46,754 bases of DNA from Lachnospiraceae bacterium (GCA_028694115.1 JAQUUB010000028.1:1-46754), one strand, 5' to 3'. Shown: positions 18,931 through 28,260, counted from the stretch's first letter. The notes: generated by a model not told the origin, from the letters alone. Made by a program: numbers and translations.

Positions 18931-19882
18931 CTGCATTTACCTCCGGAACAATCCAATCAAATGATTCATTTGTTTGTTTCTCCATAATGCTGCTTAGATT
19001 AGGAACAATCGAGTAATAGTATTTTGTACTTTCCAAAGTAACATGTCCCATACTCTTACTCAAGTATGCGATTTTGTCATAAAAGTTAAAACCTTCATCC
19101 GTCCACCTGTTGATATTTTGTATGGCATAATTATGGCGCAGGTCATAGGCAGTGGCATGGGAACTGTTTATACAATCCCATATGTTACGAAAATTATCAG
19201 TTAACCAGTGACTACTAAAACGGGTATTATCCCTTGATACGAAAAAGTATTCTCTGCCTGGGAGAAGACACTCCATTTTCTTATTAAACTGTTGCATAAG
19301 TTCCAACATAGAATCATGCAATACGACATAGTGCTCATTGTAACCTTTGGTATCTACTATACTGATGATCCCTTCAGAAAGATTGATGTTGCCACACCTT
19401 AATGATAGTGCTTCGTTAGTTCTCACTCCTGTGCTGTAAATAAGTCTAAAGATAACGGGTGCCGTTATGCTACGAATCTTCATATCCATTCGACCAGGTT
19501 TGTATTTAAGACTATCACATGCTGCAAAGAAATTAGCTAATTCCTCCTGAGTAAATGCATGCGGTATATACGTCTTTCTCTGTTTACGAGGTCTTTCGGG
19601 AATAATTACTTCTGTTAGGTCTCTTTTTTGAAGATACTTAATAAATTCAGAAACAATGGAACATCGTTGTCTACAAGAATTTATTGTTTCAGTAGTTCTT
19701 TTGGCAAAGAAACTATCAACCATTTCTTGTGTTAGTTGATCTGCTTCTGGATTGCATTCCTTACAATGGCGATCAAATTCACGTATTTTAAAATGAGAAG
19801 TATTACTCCATCTTTGGGACGCCTTCCTGTATTTTACAAACTGAGACATTAATGGAGATATCTTTGATATAAATTCAGTCAA
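18914..19882 (-). CDS. RIT tyrosine recombinase B, 322 aa
   Basis: Second recombinase of the trio. Catalytic motifs: IYSTGVRTNEALSL (Arg), YDLRHNYAIQNI (HxxR region in the variant LRHN form), MGHVTLESTKYYY (His and Tyr). The probable start is TTG at 19882 (MTEFISKISPLM), 9 bases after GGGAGG and overlapping the recombinase A stop by 8 bases. The longer ATG frame from 19918 has no ribosome binding site. Overlapping starts and stops suggest strict translational coupling of the three proteins, probably to give a defined ratio. Confidence 0.87.
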   Translation of the reverse strand: MTEFISKISPLMSQFVKYRKASQRWSNTSHFKIREFDRHCKECNPEADQLTQEMVDSFFAKRTTETINSCRQRCSIVSEFIKYLQKRDLTEVIIPERPRKQRKTYIPHAFTQEELANFFAACDSLKYKPGRMDMKIRSITAPVIFRLIYSTGVRTNEALSLRCGNINLSEGIISIVDTKGYNEHYVVLHDSMLELMQQFNKKMECLLPGREYFFVSRDNTRFSSHWLTDNFRNIWDCINSSHATAYDLRHNYAIQNINRWTDEGFNFYDKIAYLSKSMGHVTLESTKYYYSIVPNLSSIMEKQTNESFDWIVPEVNADEEIY

Positions 19883-21107
19883 TATCAAACACCTCCCTTC
19901 GAATAGGAAAGTTTTCAATACTCAAAGCACATTCTTTTAAATGTGGAAAATCTGTATGGAGATAAGGATCTACTGATTTCGGAGAAGTATGTCCCAGGAT
20001 ATTTGATATAACTGGTAATGCAGTATCTTTTTCCAATAACTTGATAGTCAGATTATGACGGAATAAATGTGTACCTATTCGTTCGCCTTTACCCATACGG
20101 ATATTTGCAAGCTTGAATACCTTACGAACAAGCCAGCGAATTGTCTGTACTTTCAATGGTTCATGTGGAACTGCTTCTGATATAAAAACTGTATCATAGC
20201 TACAAGTAGGCCTTTCTTCAATGATATAGTCATATATAGCATTTCCTACGTTTGGTCGTAAGGGTAGCTCTAGTTCAGTTCTGGTTTTTGATTGTACAAG
20301 CCTGATAACGTCTTCATTCCAATTAACGGATTGCAACTTTAGACTGATGATATCTACACCTCTTATGCCAGTATGCAATAAAAGTCTCATAATAGCTTTG
20401 TCTCGCAATGACAATATCTCTGTGCTTAGCAATAGATTTATTTTTTCAATTTCGTCATCAGTAAGCACTTGGATATTCTTCCGATGCTCAGTTAAGTGTG
20501 GTAGAAGCAATAAAACTCTCTTACAAGCGGATGGATTAAGTTCTACTCCAGCTTTAAGCACAGCCCTGACATTTTTGCAGCATCCTGCAGAACGGATCAG
20601 ATGGCCGGATTCATCAAGAAAATAAGATAAAACATCATTTTCTTCCACTGATTCTAAATTCGAGTAGCCCTTTTGCTGTAGGTGACAAAAGAATGTGGCA
20701 CCACTGTGACTTTCATTATCAATGGTTGTTTCGGATGTTTTTCCCGTTTTTTCTGCATAGGCTTTGTAATGATCAATTAATCGACGAAAATCAGGATTGA
20801 GGGAATAGTAAGCTCCCCTTGGTTCAATAAATGAACAGATTCTGCGTCTATCTGGAAATAAATGAAAAAGATCAAAATGCTCAATTCCACCAATAACAGA
20901 ACGTCTCCATTTGAAATCTTTTTGATTTGTGGAAACGCTCTCAAAATATTGATAAATATCCTTGTAAGAAGTCCATGATTCCATGTCTAACTCTAGAATT
21001 TCACGTATTTGATGCCTGTACATATAGATACAGCTCATGGAATATCCAGAGTTTTTCATGTGATTGATAAGTTCCTCATGGCTTTGTCGTAAATTTGTTA
21101 AATCCAT
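19875..21107 (-). CDS. RIT tyrosine recombinase A, 410 aa
   Basis: First and largest recombinase of the trio. The N-terminal ~200 residues hold an extra helical region and the core-binding domain. The catalytic domain has LLHTGIRGVDIISL (Arg), THLFRHNLTIKLLE (HxxR-like box) and LGHTSPKSVDPYLHTD (His, Tyr). The ATG is preceded by AAGGAGG. Its start lies about 50 bases inside the right inverted repeat, so a promoter probably sits within or beside that repeat. It acts with B and C on the element ends (family knowledge for RIT elements). Confidence 0.88.
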   Translation of the reverse strand: MDLTNLRQSHEELINHMKNSGYSMSCIYMYRHQIREILELDMESWTSYKDIYQYFESVSTNQKDFKWRRSVIGGIEHFDLFHLFPDRRRICSFIEPRGAYYSLNPDFRRLIDHYKAYAEKTGKTSETTIDNESHSGATFFCHLQQKGYSNLESVEENDVLSYFLDESGHLIRSAGCCKNVRAVLKAGVELNPSACKRVLLLLPHLTEHRKNIQVLTDDEIEKINLLLSTEILSLRDKAIMRLLLHTGIRGVDIISLKLQSVNWNEDVIRLVQSKTRTELELPLRPNVGNAIYDYIIEERPTCSYDTVFISEAVPHEPLKVQTIRWLVRKVFKLANIRMGKGERIGTHLFRHNLTIKLLEKDTALPVISNILGHTSPKSVDPYLHTDFPHLKECALSIENFPIRREVFDID

Positions 21108-21155
21108 GGTATGATAACCTCCTTTTTCTCTTTGGTTAAATCATACCATGGTAAA

Positions 21156-21240
21156 TAAAATCTAAACCTTTGAAATGGTCTATCATATTATTTCAACCAC
21201 TGTAACTCTAAGTTTGGATTTTATTAAGGTTTGGATAAAT
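21156..21240. repeat. Right terminal inverted repeat of the RIT element
   Basis: Reverse complement starts ATTTATCCAAACC and continues with AATAAAATCCAAAC, matching the left end with scattered mismatches. It supplies the new last four residues (LSKP) and stop codon of the interrupted VirB4-like protein. Confidence 0.8.
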
Positions 21241-23599
21241 GAAATAATCGAGAATTCTCGATTATCTCATGGATATTGGTATTATAAAGCTTATACAAAC
21301 CTGTATCCTTACTAATCTGATTGTCAAATGGAATTACTGCGCTACCACACTTTATCAGTCCCATACCTGATGGACTGTTAGTTACAAATCGCAGTTGTGC
21401 TTCTGACACACCGATCACCTCTGCCATTTTCGAGCTATCTGTATTTGCCTGCTTTAATAGCACTACAAATTCAGAGTTTGCAAGCATTGTAGTTGCTGTG
21501 TAATTCTGTAACAGATCAACGACGTTCTGAGTGATACCAGTACATAATCCACCCTGTTTTCTTACTTTCTTCCATAACTGCTGTAAATACTTTGCAGAAT
21601 ACTCGGAATTAAGTAAGACGTGAAATTCGTCAATATAGAGCCATGTTGCTTTTCCCCTCTTTCCATTCTCCACGATTCTCTGTTGTATACTCTCCATCAT
21701 GACAAGCATGGTAATGGGCGATAATTCTGCACCTAAGTCTCTAATTCCATAGACTGTAAAGCGATTGTCAACATCCACATTTGATTGATGATTGAAGATG
21801 TTAAGTGATCCATTAACGAACAGCTCCAGTGATAATGCGATGTCTTTTGCTTCCACCTCTGGCTGCTGATTCAATAACTCATAGAAATCTGACATAACAG
21901 GAATATACTTTTCTCTGCTTCTGGCAATATCTATATAGAGCTTTCTTACACATCTATCAATGATGGATTTCTGTCTGGAATTTAGGGAATCGCCGATGCA
22001 CTGTTCACAGAGTCCCAGCATAAATTCACCCTTTTCTCTTACCCAGCCTTTGGAATCATTCTGATCTAAATTCCATACATCCATTGCCATCGGATTCACA
22101 TAATTATCGGTATAGGTTGACATATTTACGACTGTTCCACCGTAGGTTTCTGCAATATCAAAATATTCGTTCATTGGATCAATAACTATGATTTCATCGT
22201 CTCCAGACAAGAATACATTTCCCATTTCCATCTTACAGAAGAAAGATTTTCCTGAACCAGGAACACCAAATACAAATCCATTCCCATTGATAAGTCTCTT
22301 ACGATTTCCAATGTTGATATTTTTTGATACCTGATTGATACCATAATAATTACCACCAATATCGTTAAGTTCTTGCACATTAAAAGGCATCAATACTGCA
22401 AGACTCTGGGTAAGCATGGTTCTCATCGTTTCCACCTGCCTTACTCCTATCGGTAATGCTGTATTTAATGCCTCTCTCTGTTTTAGATAATGCACATCAA
22501 TGGTGCAACTGTTTCTTTTTCCAATGGTTTCGACTGTTTCACTGATACTCTCTAATTCCCTTTTAGAATCTGCCATCAAAATGATTGTCACTGCCACATA
22601 ATACAGGCATTGGTCATTCTCACGCACATCATCCATGATAGTTTCAATTTCCTTCTTCTCCGTTCTCTTAGCATAGGAGATATCGGACGAAAAGTCATTG
22701 TTCTTGTTACGAACCCTCTGCTGTTTGATAATATCTGATTCAATACCCAGATATTTCTTTTGCAATACCTTAGTGGTCAAATCTTTTGGAACCGGCACTA
22801 CATCAATGCTTACAATGGAGTGCACTGGAAGTGATGTGATCTCATTTAGAAATCGGTCTGACAAGCTGCTCGGATACTTCTTAATGAACAATGCCTTACA
22901 AAACTTATTCTCATCCTCGAAGCTATCTGGAAAGAACTTCATCATACCATTACTCAAATCATTTTTGAAATCACTTCCTGTTTTCTTCGCTTCTTTGATA
23001 TCAAAATCCCAGCTGTTTTCATTTCCAAGGTGATAAAAGTCATGAAGAATTTTTAATCTCTCATTTCCATTCAGTGATACGATATCTGCTCCCAACTCAT
23101 TGAATGCCTTTCGAAGCGTTGCTTCTAATGTAGCAAACTGTGCTTTGGCTTCCTCAAAATTCTTTCGTTCAATTGTGAGTGTTAAATATCTCTCCTGCTC
23201 AATCCCTTGTCTGCCTTCTAGAATCTTTGCTTCTATGATGTCGTTATATATTTTACGAAAGTTATCATAACCATCATCCATATACTTCAATAAAACGTAC
23301 TGCTTTAGATCTTCCATGTTTTTATTCTTATTATTAATTGTAATCTTGAAATTACAGTCCAAAGAATTCAAGAATTTACAGTATCGTTCAAAAATATCAA
23401 TCTGCTCATCCTCATTTGTGGTGGTGTAGTTAATATCCTGAAAGCGGTAACATTTTGAATAGCGATTCTTTGCCACCTCAAAAATCCCATTCTCTGCTAC
23501 TGCCATAATTTCAATGGTTTCCTGAATTGATTTCGGAGACTTATAAAGCGGTTCACTTGCTTTTTTCAGTTCCTTAAATTCATCTGTAAATAATACCAT
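21224..23599 (-). CDS. VirB4-like conjugation ATPase, C-terminus altered by RIT, 791 aa
   Basis: Energises substrate transfer and channel assembly of the type IV secretion system at the inner face of the membrane. Visible: Walker A GVPGSGKSFFCKME (~450), Walker B WLYIDEFHVLLN (~656), QGGLCTGITQNVVDLL and the C-terminal GLIKCGSAVIPFDN. Length is usual for Gram-positive VirB4/TrsE relatives. The natural tail has been replaced: after NSRLFH the frame runs into the RIT inverted repeat and ends LSKP. The 18 lost residues lie at 17742-17798. The ATPase core is intact, so activity may persist. It follows the PrgI gene, as usual for these loci. Confidence 0.92.
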   Translation of the reverse strand: MVLFTDEFKELKKASEPLYKSPKSIQETIEIMAVAENGIFEVAKNRYSKCYRFQDINYTTTNEDEQIDIFERYCKFLNSLDCNFKITINNKNKNMEDLKQYVLLKYMDDGYDNFRKIYNDIIEAKILEGRQGIEQERYLTLTIERKNFEEAKAQFATLEATLRKAFNELGADIVSLNGNERLKILHDFYHLGNENSWDFDIKEAKKTGSDFKNDLSNGMMKFFPDSFEDENKFCKALFIKKYPSSLSDRFLNEITSLPVHSIVSIDVVPVPKDLTTKVLQKKYLGIESDIIKQQRVRNKNNDFSSDISYAKRTEKKEIETIMDDVRENDQCLYYVAVTIILMADSKRELESISETVETIGKRNSCTIDVHYLKQREALNTALPIGVRQVETMRTMLTQSLAVLMPFNVQELNDIGGNYYGINQVSKNINIGNRKRLINGNGFVFGVPGSGKSFFCKMEMGNVFLSGDDEIIVIDPMNEYFDIAETYGGTVVNMSTYTDNYVNPMAMDVWNLDQNDSKGWVREKGEFMLGLCEQCIGDSLNSRQKSIIDRCVRKLYIDIARSREKYIPVMSDFYELLNQQPEVEAKDIALSLELFVNGSLNIFNHQSNVDVDNRFTVYGIRDLGAELSPITMLVMMESIQQRIVENGKRGKATWLYIDEFHVLLNSEYSAKYLQQLWKKVRKQGGLCTGITQNVVDLLQNYTATTMLANSEFVVLLKQANTDSSKMAEVIGVSEAQLRFVTNSPSGMGLIKCGSAVIPFDNQISKDTGLYKLYNTNIHEIIENSRLFHLSKP

Positions 23600-23703
23600 T
23601 TCTTTACCTCTCTTTCGCTTAATAGCACACCAGTCGGGAACAATCCCGGCTGATGCCCGAATTGTCCAGACCTAAGAGGTCAGTCCAATCTATTTCAAAG
23701 TGT

Positions 23704-24234
23704 CTAATGCATATATTTATATGCTGCTATGCCTGCAATCGCTGCTACGATTACTCCAATACAAGTAATTACGATTTTCTTTGTTTTCTTTTTCATCTCT
23801 TCAAAATCCTCCCTGCTTCCTTTATTTTCTGCTAATACTTCCTCTTTGGACTTATCTTTCTTTTTGCGCATAAACTTTATTCCCTTTGCTTTCTCTGCAA
23901 ATGCAAACTCTGTTTCAAATTCCTTTATCGCTTGCTCTCCTTCTGTAGAAACATAGGTCAATGCCTTGTTTCCAAACATAAAATAGAATTTCCTTCTCAT
24001 ATATTCGTAGAAGTCCATTCCATTGTATGAATAAAAACCACCTAGAGCGATTGGTGCTACGCAAGGAATTGCAACATATGCTGCCCCCGTTAGACCAATA
24101 TGGCGATACAAAAGTAGAACCAGACCACCACCTACAATCACACTTGCAATTGAAAATACCAGCTGTTTTGCTGATAATCCTAGTGCTACTGATTCTTGAT
24201 AGCGATCAATGTCTTTGTTGATTTCAATTACCAC
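23704..24234 (-). CDS. PrgI family (VirB3-like) membrane protein, 176 aa
   Basis: Inner-membrane component of the conjugation channel that normally partners VirB4. A GTG start at 24234 gives MVIEINKDIDRYQESVALGL, the usual PrgI N-terminus, with AGGAGG 8-9 bases upstream. The longer ATG frame from 24315 overlaps the preceding gene and is unlikely. Two membrane helices lie at about 24-45 and 48-68. A conserved YNGMDFYEYMRRKF block follows. The charged cytoplasmic part ends with another membrane segment (IVITCIGVIVAAIAGIAAY). Confidence 0.85.
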   Translation of the reverse strand: MVIEINKDIDRYQESVALGLSAKQLVFSIASVIVGGGLVLLLYRHIGLTGAAYVAIPCVAPIALGGFYSYNGMDFYEYMRRKFYFMFGNKALTYVSTEGEQAIKEFETEFAFAEKAKGIKFMRKKKDKSKEEVLAENKGSREDFEEMKKKTKKIVITCIGVIVAAIAGIAAYKYMH

Positions 24235-24247
24235 TGTCGAATACCTC

Positions 24248-24646
24248 CTATCTGCATTTTTCTTTTTCGGGTAGCTTTTCTTTACCAATAGATTTTTCAT
24301 ATGCTGCCATACCATCAGGACAAATTTCCCTTAGTTTTTCTGGATTGAACAGATATAATGGATATTCACAGAATCCACTTCTTTGTGTCAATCCGGTAAA
24401 CTCTCCAAGTCCATTTTTCTCAATAAACTTCTCCAGTTCCGGCATATTATTGAGATCAATATATCCACAATAATCCGGTACTTTTCCACTTAGATTAACA
24501 GTGATATCTCCAAATGGTTCTGGGTATCCTTCTTCATTTATAACCAATCCAATATAGATACAACCATTGTTCTGATAGCTATTAATATCAAAGAATACCT
24601 CTTCTTTGCTTCCCCACTGGGTTTCATATTCTAATGTCTTTTCCAT
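24248..24646 (-). CDS. DUF4313-type hypothetical protein, 132 aa
   Basis: Soluble protein with the pattern of the DUF4313 family found beside PrgI and VirB4 genes on clostridial elements: YIGLVINEEGYPEPFGDITVN, GYIDLNNMPELEKFIEKNG and FCEYPLYLFNPEKL. I use MEKTLEYETQWG (24646) as start, with AGGAAGG upstream, instead of a frame starting 24 bases earlier inside the TrbL-like gene. Function is unknown. It is probably a cytoplasmic accessory of transfer. Confidence 0.65.
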   Translation of the reverse strand: MEKTLEYETQWGSKEEVFFDINSYQNNGCIYIGLVINEEGYPEPFGDITVNLSGKVPDYCGYIDLNNMPELEKFIEKNGLGEFTGLTQRSGFCEYPLYLFNPEKLREICPDGMAAYEKSIGKEKLPEKEKCR

Positions 24647-24659
24647 GTTCCATTCCTTC

Positions 24660-25502
24660 CTACAATCCAAATGCCTTACTAGTTAATGATTGTGCTCCTT
24701 TTACACTTCCTACCGTCAGTGCTATAGTGAATGTCATTTCACACAGATAGATCAGTGTCTGTGCCCAATCTGTATAATTTCCTGTAAATGATGGAAGCCC
24801 AGCATTCACAAATGCATTACATACAATAATTGCAAGTGCCATCGTAACCGCCTCAAAAGTGACAGATAAAAAATATTTGCAATACGACACTACAGTTTGG
24901 TTGATTGTTCGGTTTCCTCCCATAGTTGAAAATGCAATTGCTCCCATTGGCACAATGATCAATAATCTTAAAAATCTGAAATACACTGTGTATATCATAA
25001 AAAATCCACAAATAATGATAATAATGGATAGCAATGCCGCAAGAATTAGCATAATAAGGCTTTCTCCAAATCCGAGATTCTTAATTATGTCTGCCTGTGT
25101 GCTATCAATCGTCATAGTCGTATTTGTCCCTGCTGATAATAGATTTACCAAGTTTCCAATGGATGTGAAAAATGCTTTCATGATTGTCACATTATTCGCC
25201 ACAAACCATTCAGCAAGTGCTACTCGGATGAGCATCCGAAGAATCACTTCAAATCGCATCTCCTCCCTGATATCAACGCTTTCCGAGCAAAACCCAATGA
25301 CAAAGAACAATACCACCAGGGATGAGCCAACCGCTACAAAGATTGGCTCAATTCCCTCAATCACTGCCCATGGACCGCCACCTTTAAAATTAACGGGTGA
25401 TTGTCCGAGCATTGCAAATACTAAAGATATCTGGTTGTTCCAGAATCCGAATACCATTTCCAGCAGGGAAAGAATCTTGTCTCCAAGTTTAAAAATATCC
25501 AT
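24660..25502 (-). CDS. TrbL/VirB6-like channel protein, 280 aa
   Basis: Polytopic membrane protein of the conjugation channel. About six hydrophobic helices are visible (for example PIFVAVGSSLVVLFFVIGF, LIMLILAALLSIIIIICGFF and the C-terminal LIYLCEMTFTIALTVG). It ends GAQSLTSKAFGL. Length and helix layout match the Gram-positive TrbL/VirB6-type proteins that sit between the VirB2-like subunit and PrgI. There is a 61-base gap to the VirB2-like gene upstream. Confidence 0.85.
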   Translation of the reverse strand: MDIFKLGDKILSLLEMVFGFWNNQISLVFAMLGQSPVNFKGGGPWAVIEGIEPIFVAVGSSLVVLFFVIGFCSESVDIREEMRFEVILRMLIRVALAEWFVANNVTIMKAFFTSIGNLVNLLSAGTNTTMTIDSTQADIIKNLGFGESLIMLILAALLSIIIIICGFFMIYTVYFRFLRLLIIVPMGAIAFSTMGGNRTINQTVVSYCKYFLSVTFEAVTMALAIIVCNAFVNAGLPSFTGNYTDWAQTLIYLCEMTFTIALTVGSVKGAQSLTSKAFGL

Positions 25503-25563
25503 ACTTGTTTCTCACCTCTTTCTTCTGTTTGAGGGATGTTATCACCTCCAGTGCTGCTATTTC

Positions 25564-25884
25564 TTAGAATCCTAAGAAAGTTAATACAGTTGAAATACCT
25601 GCCATCATGACTCCTGCTACAATACCTTTTAATGCAGAGTTCATAGTTGAAGAATCCTGCTGCTGATAAGCCTGTGCAAATTCCATAACATTCTTTGCCA
25701 AGATGATTACACCCACTGCACCAATAACTGCAATCACCAGCGTCTTCAAGTTATCAAGTGGCTGCGTAACTGCCGACGTTCCTGATGCAGCAAAGCACTG
25801 TGTACTCATAAGGCTGACTGCCATTACTGCACCAGACATTGCTGGTACTATTTTTCTTTTCACGTTTTTGAATAATCCTTTCAT
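25564..25884 (-). CDS. Maff2/VirB2-like small membrane subunit, 106 aa
   Basis: Likely pilin-like or channel subunit of the conjugation system. It starts MKGLFKNVKRKIVPAMS, with GGAGG 8 bases before the ATG. The frame extends upstream to 25938 but without a good ribosome binding site. A signal peptide-like segment ends ...QCFAASG, followed by a Ser/Thr region and two hydrophobic helices (TLVIAVIGAVGVIILAKNV and GIVAGVMMAGISTVLTFLGF). This layout matches VirB2-type and Maff2 proteins. Position between the coupling protein and the TrbL-like gene is canonical. Confidence 0.8.
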   Translation of the reverse strand: MKGLFKNVKRKIVPAMSGAVMAVSLMSTQCFAASGTSAVTQPLDNLKTLVIAVIGAVGVIILAKNVMEFAQAYQQQDSSTMNSALKGIVAGVMMAGISTVLTFLGF

Positions 25885-25963
25885 TCCTTTTTCCTCCATC
25901 TGATTGTTATTTTTCTGAATTATTAATCTTTCTTTCATTTGATTTCTCCTTTACAACGAATAA

Positions 25964-26039
25964 ATGGGCAGTAATTATTAGCTTGCAATAATTACCACCC
26001 ATTCCACTTAGGTTATCTATATGATCGGAGTTTCCTCCG
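25964..26039 (-). other. Strong inverted repeats upstream of the VirB2-like gene
   Basis: 25964-26002 holds arms ATGGG(T/C)(G/A)GTAATTATT paired over about 16 bp with a short loop. 26026-26039 holds CGGAG-GAAA-CTCCG, a five-base-pair stem with a GNRA tetraloop on the minus strand. No U run follows either, so RNA processing or stability of the subunit mRNA is more likely than termination. Confidence 0.5.
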
Positions 26040-26103
26040 TTTTAGTTTTACATCAGGCTTCACCTGGTATATATTGCCATCATCTTATCCGCTTATTTTC
26101 CTT

Positions 26104-28260
26104 TTATGCCATGAATGACTCCCTGACTTTAATCATGTGCTCAACACTTGTTTCTGGATAGAAATATTCTAATATCTTACTTTGAGGGACTTTTGCTGCT
26201 ATTGCCTTACGTGCTTCCTCTTTCTGCTCCTTGGTATAAGGCCAATGAATCATTCGATTCATAATTGTGTCTTCTTTCAGCTTTGGTCTATTTACTTGAC
26301 GCATTTCATTTACTTTTTGATTCATTTCCTCTGCATACTCAAGCTCTGCTTCAAGTTCCTGATTTAACTTGTCCTTTTGCTCCTTCTCATCAAGTTTAGT
26401 AAATCGTTTGCTCATCTCCACATCACCAAGAAGCATAAATTCATGATAAGTCAAGGTATCAATATATACGTTATCTCCATTAGCTTTTCGTTTTTCAAAA
26501 TGCTCCAGAGCTTTTACTGTCAAGATTTCATAGGGTTTTCCAACTAATTCACTCTTTTCTCTGACTTTATGAATATAAGCTTTCCCCTTTCCATCTGCCG
26601 TCTGCTGAAACATCGGATGACTGAATGGAACAAACTTACCATCAATAATCGGATCAAAACCACGAATAAATATGATGCACTTTTTGTTGTCTAATTTTCG
26701 TACTTCATCTGGTGTAAATAATTCTCTACCTAATACATCATAATTTCTACTGCTACTCCCCTGTCTCCCCCTGGTTTCTCCACTGGATTTCTTGTCAATC
26801 GTACCCTTTCCAAGGAGTTCTGAAACGTACTTATGGGTGCTTTGTTCGTTGCCTCCTAAATAGATAAAGGTGTCACAATTCCCCGGAATTGTTTCCCAAG
26901 TATCCTTGAACAAAGCCTTCAGCTGTGCAAAGTTTTGGATGATTATGATACTGCTGATAGACCGAGACCTCATGGTACTAAGCAAGCTACAATAGTCATC
27001 CGGTAAAGCAACGTTAGCAAATTCATCCAACATAAAAGTTACATGAATTGGAAGTGCACCTCCACAATTAAAATCCGCCTGATAATATAGTTCCTGAAAT
27101 ATCTGTGTATATAGAAGTCCTATGATAAAATTATAGGATTTATCAGAATCTGGTATCACACAGAAAAGTGCTGTCTTTGTTTCACCATCTCCATTTACTC
27201 CAATTCCTATATCAGCCAGATTCAACTCGTCTTTCGATAATAATCGCAGCACTTGCTGATTCTCTAAGTATGCCAATCTTGAATTGGCGCTGATTATAAT
27301 GGAACGAACAGTGTCCCCTGCACCTCGCATACATTTGTTGTACTGCTTTACGGCTGGATGATTAGCGCCTAAAGGTGATAACTCCTCTAGTTTTTTCATA
27401 CGCTTATCTAGCATGGACATCTTGCCCTGTTCTGCAACCTCTGCCTCGCCAATCAGTTTTAATACTGTCTCAAAATTTCTTCTTGAAGCTGGTTCTACCA
27501 GCCACACATAATAAAAGATAGACTGTAGAAATAATCCTTCTGCTTTCTCCCAAAACGGATCTGATGGTGTTGACCCTTTTGGTGTTGTGTTGGAAATTAG
27601 ATTTGTTATCAGTTTTACTACATCCGTTTCTTCTCGAATATAAGAAAATGGATTATAACAATCTGACTTGTCCATCTCCAATAGATTAATCACCTTTACA
27701 TTGTATCCGTTGTCCTTTAGCATCTGCCCACAGCTTCTTAAAATTTCTCCCTTTGGATCGGTGCAAATAAAAGAACAATTATGTGGCATTTGCATGAGAT
27801 TTGGCTTTACTTCATAAAACGTCTTACCCGCACCAGAACCACCACAAATCAGAATATTTCCATTCAATTTCAATCTGCGAAAATCTAAAGACATTTTTAC
27901 ATTTTGACTTAAGACTCGATTAAAGTTCTCATCCTTATCAGCTAATATCTTGTTTGCTCTTTTCGGATTTTCAAATCTTGCAGTACCAAATTCCTTCCCG
28001 GGCATCAGATTTCTCTGACTGGTATAATACATTAAAATAGCCATCCCATAGATACCTATGGCAATGGCTACTGCTTTCACTGTATTCTCATTTATATAAT
28101 TTGCTAAGGGAGCGGAACAGACTTCATTCAAACGATTGATAAAATCATTTAATGCCATTCCCTTTTCCCATGCCCCACCAATCAAATAACCAAAATAACC
28201 CGCAAGGATTGCACCAACAAGAATAAAAACAACCGATGTTTTTTTCTTACTTGTCTGCAT
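26104..28260 (-). CDS. VirD4-like type IV coupling protein, 718 aa
   Basis: Hexameric ATPase that brings the relaxase-DNA complex to the secretion channel. Two N-terminal membrane helices (VVFILVGAILAGYFGYLIG and AVAIAIGIYGMAILMYYT) are followed by FGTARF, Walker A GGSGAGKTFYEVKPNL (~142), FICTDPKGEIL, Walker B-region VTFMLDEFANVALPDD, and QNFAQLKALF. The C-terminal ~150 residues are charged and helical and probably contact the relaxosome. It follows the PcfB-like gene by 5 bases, a conserved pairing in Gram-positive conjugation loci. Confidence 0.93.
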   Translation of the reverse strand: MQTSKKKTSVVFILVGAILAGYFGYLIGGAWEKGMALNDFINRLNEVCSAPLANYINENTVKAVAIAIGIYGMAILMYYTSQRNLMPGKEFGTARFENPKRANKILADKDENFNRVLSQNVKMSLDFRRLKLNGNILICGGSGAGKTFYEVKPNLMQMPHNCSFICTDPKGEILRSCGQMLKDNGYNVKVINLLEMDKSDCYNPFSYIREETDVVKLITNLISNTTPKGSTPSDPFWEKAEGLFLQSIFYYVWLVEPASRRNFETVLKLIGEAEVAEQGKMSMLDKRMKKLEELSPLGANHPAVKQYNKCMRGAGDTVRSIIISANSRLAYLENQQVLRLLSKDELNLADIGIGVNGDGETKTALFCVIPDSDKSYNFIIGLLYTQIFQELYYQADFNCGGALPIHVTFMLDEFANVALPDDYCSLLSTMRSRSISSIIIIQNFAQLKALFKDTWETIPGNCDTFIYLGGNEQSTHKYVSELLGKGTIDKKSSGETRGRQGSSSRNYDVLGRELFTPDEVRKLDNKKCIIFIRGFDPIIDGKFVPFSHPMFQQTADGKGKAYIHKVREKSELVGKPYEILTVKALEHFEKRKANGDNVYIDTLTYHEFMLLGDVEMSKRFTKLDEKEQKDKLNQELEAELEYAEEMNQKVNEMRQVNRPKLKEDTIMNRMIHWPYTKEQKEEARKAIAAKVPQSKILEYFYPETSVEHMIKVRESFMA

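Larger units (their letters stand above)
17799..21240. mobile_element. RIT (recombinase-in-trio) element inserted in virB4
   Basis: A 3.4 kb element with three overlapping tyrosine recombinase genes on the minus strand and imperfect terminal inverted repeats of about 83-85 bp. Both ends start ATTTATCCAAACC reading inwards. The outside sequences, when joined, rebuild an uninterrupted virB4 reading frame, which defines the insertion boundaries to within about 2 bp. The three-recombinase arrangement and long inverted ends are the definition of RIT elements. Their mechanism is poorly known. No other cargo is inside. Confidence 0.9.

Noticed and set aside
23600..23703. Possible terminator between the PrgI and VirB4 genes
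   Set aside because: Small inverted repeats (GGGA..TCCC, GACCT..AGGTC) exist, but no U run follows and the genes belong to one operon, so they are not called terminators.
24859..25575. Long plus-strand frame (238 codons) opposite the TrbL-like gene
   Set aside because: It is antisense to a clear polytopic membrane protein; its composition is a reverse-complement shadow, and there is no ribosome binding site or motif.
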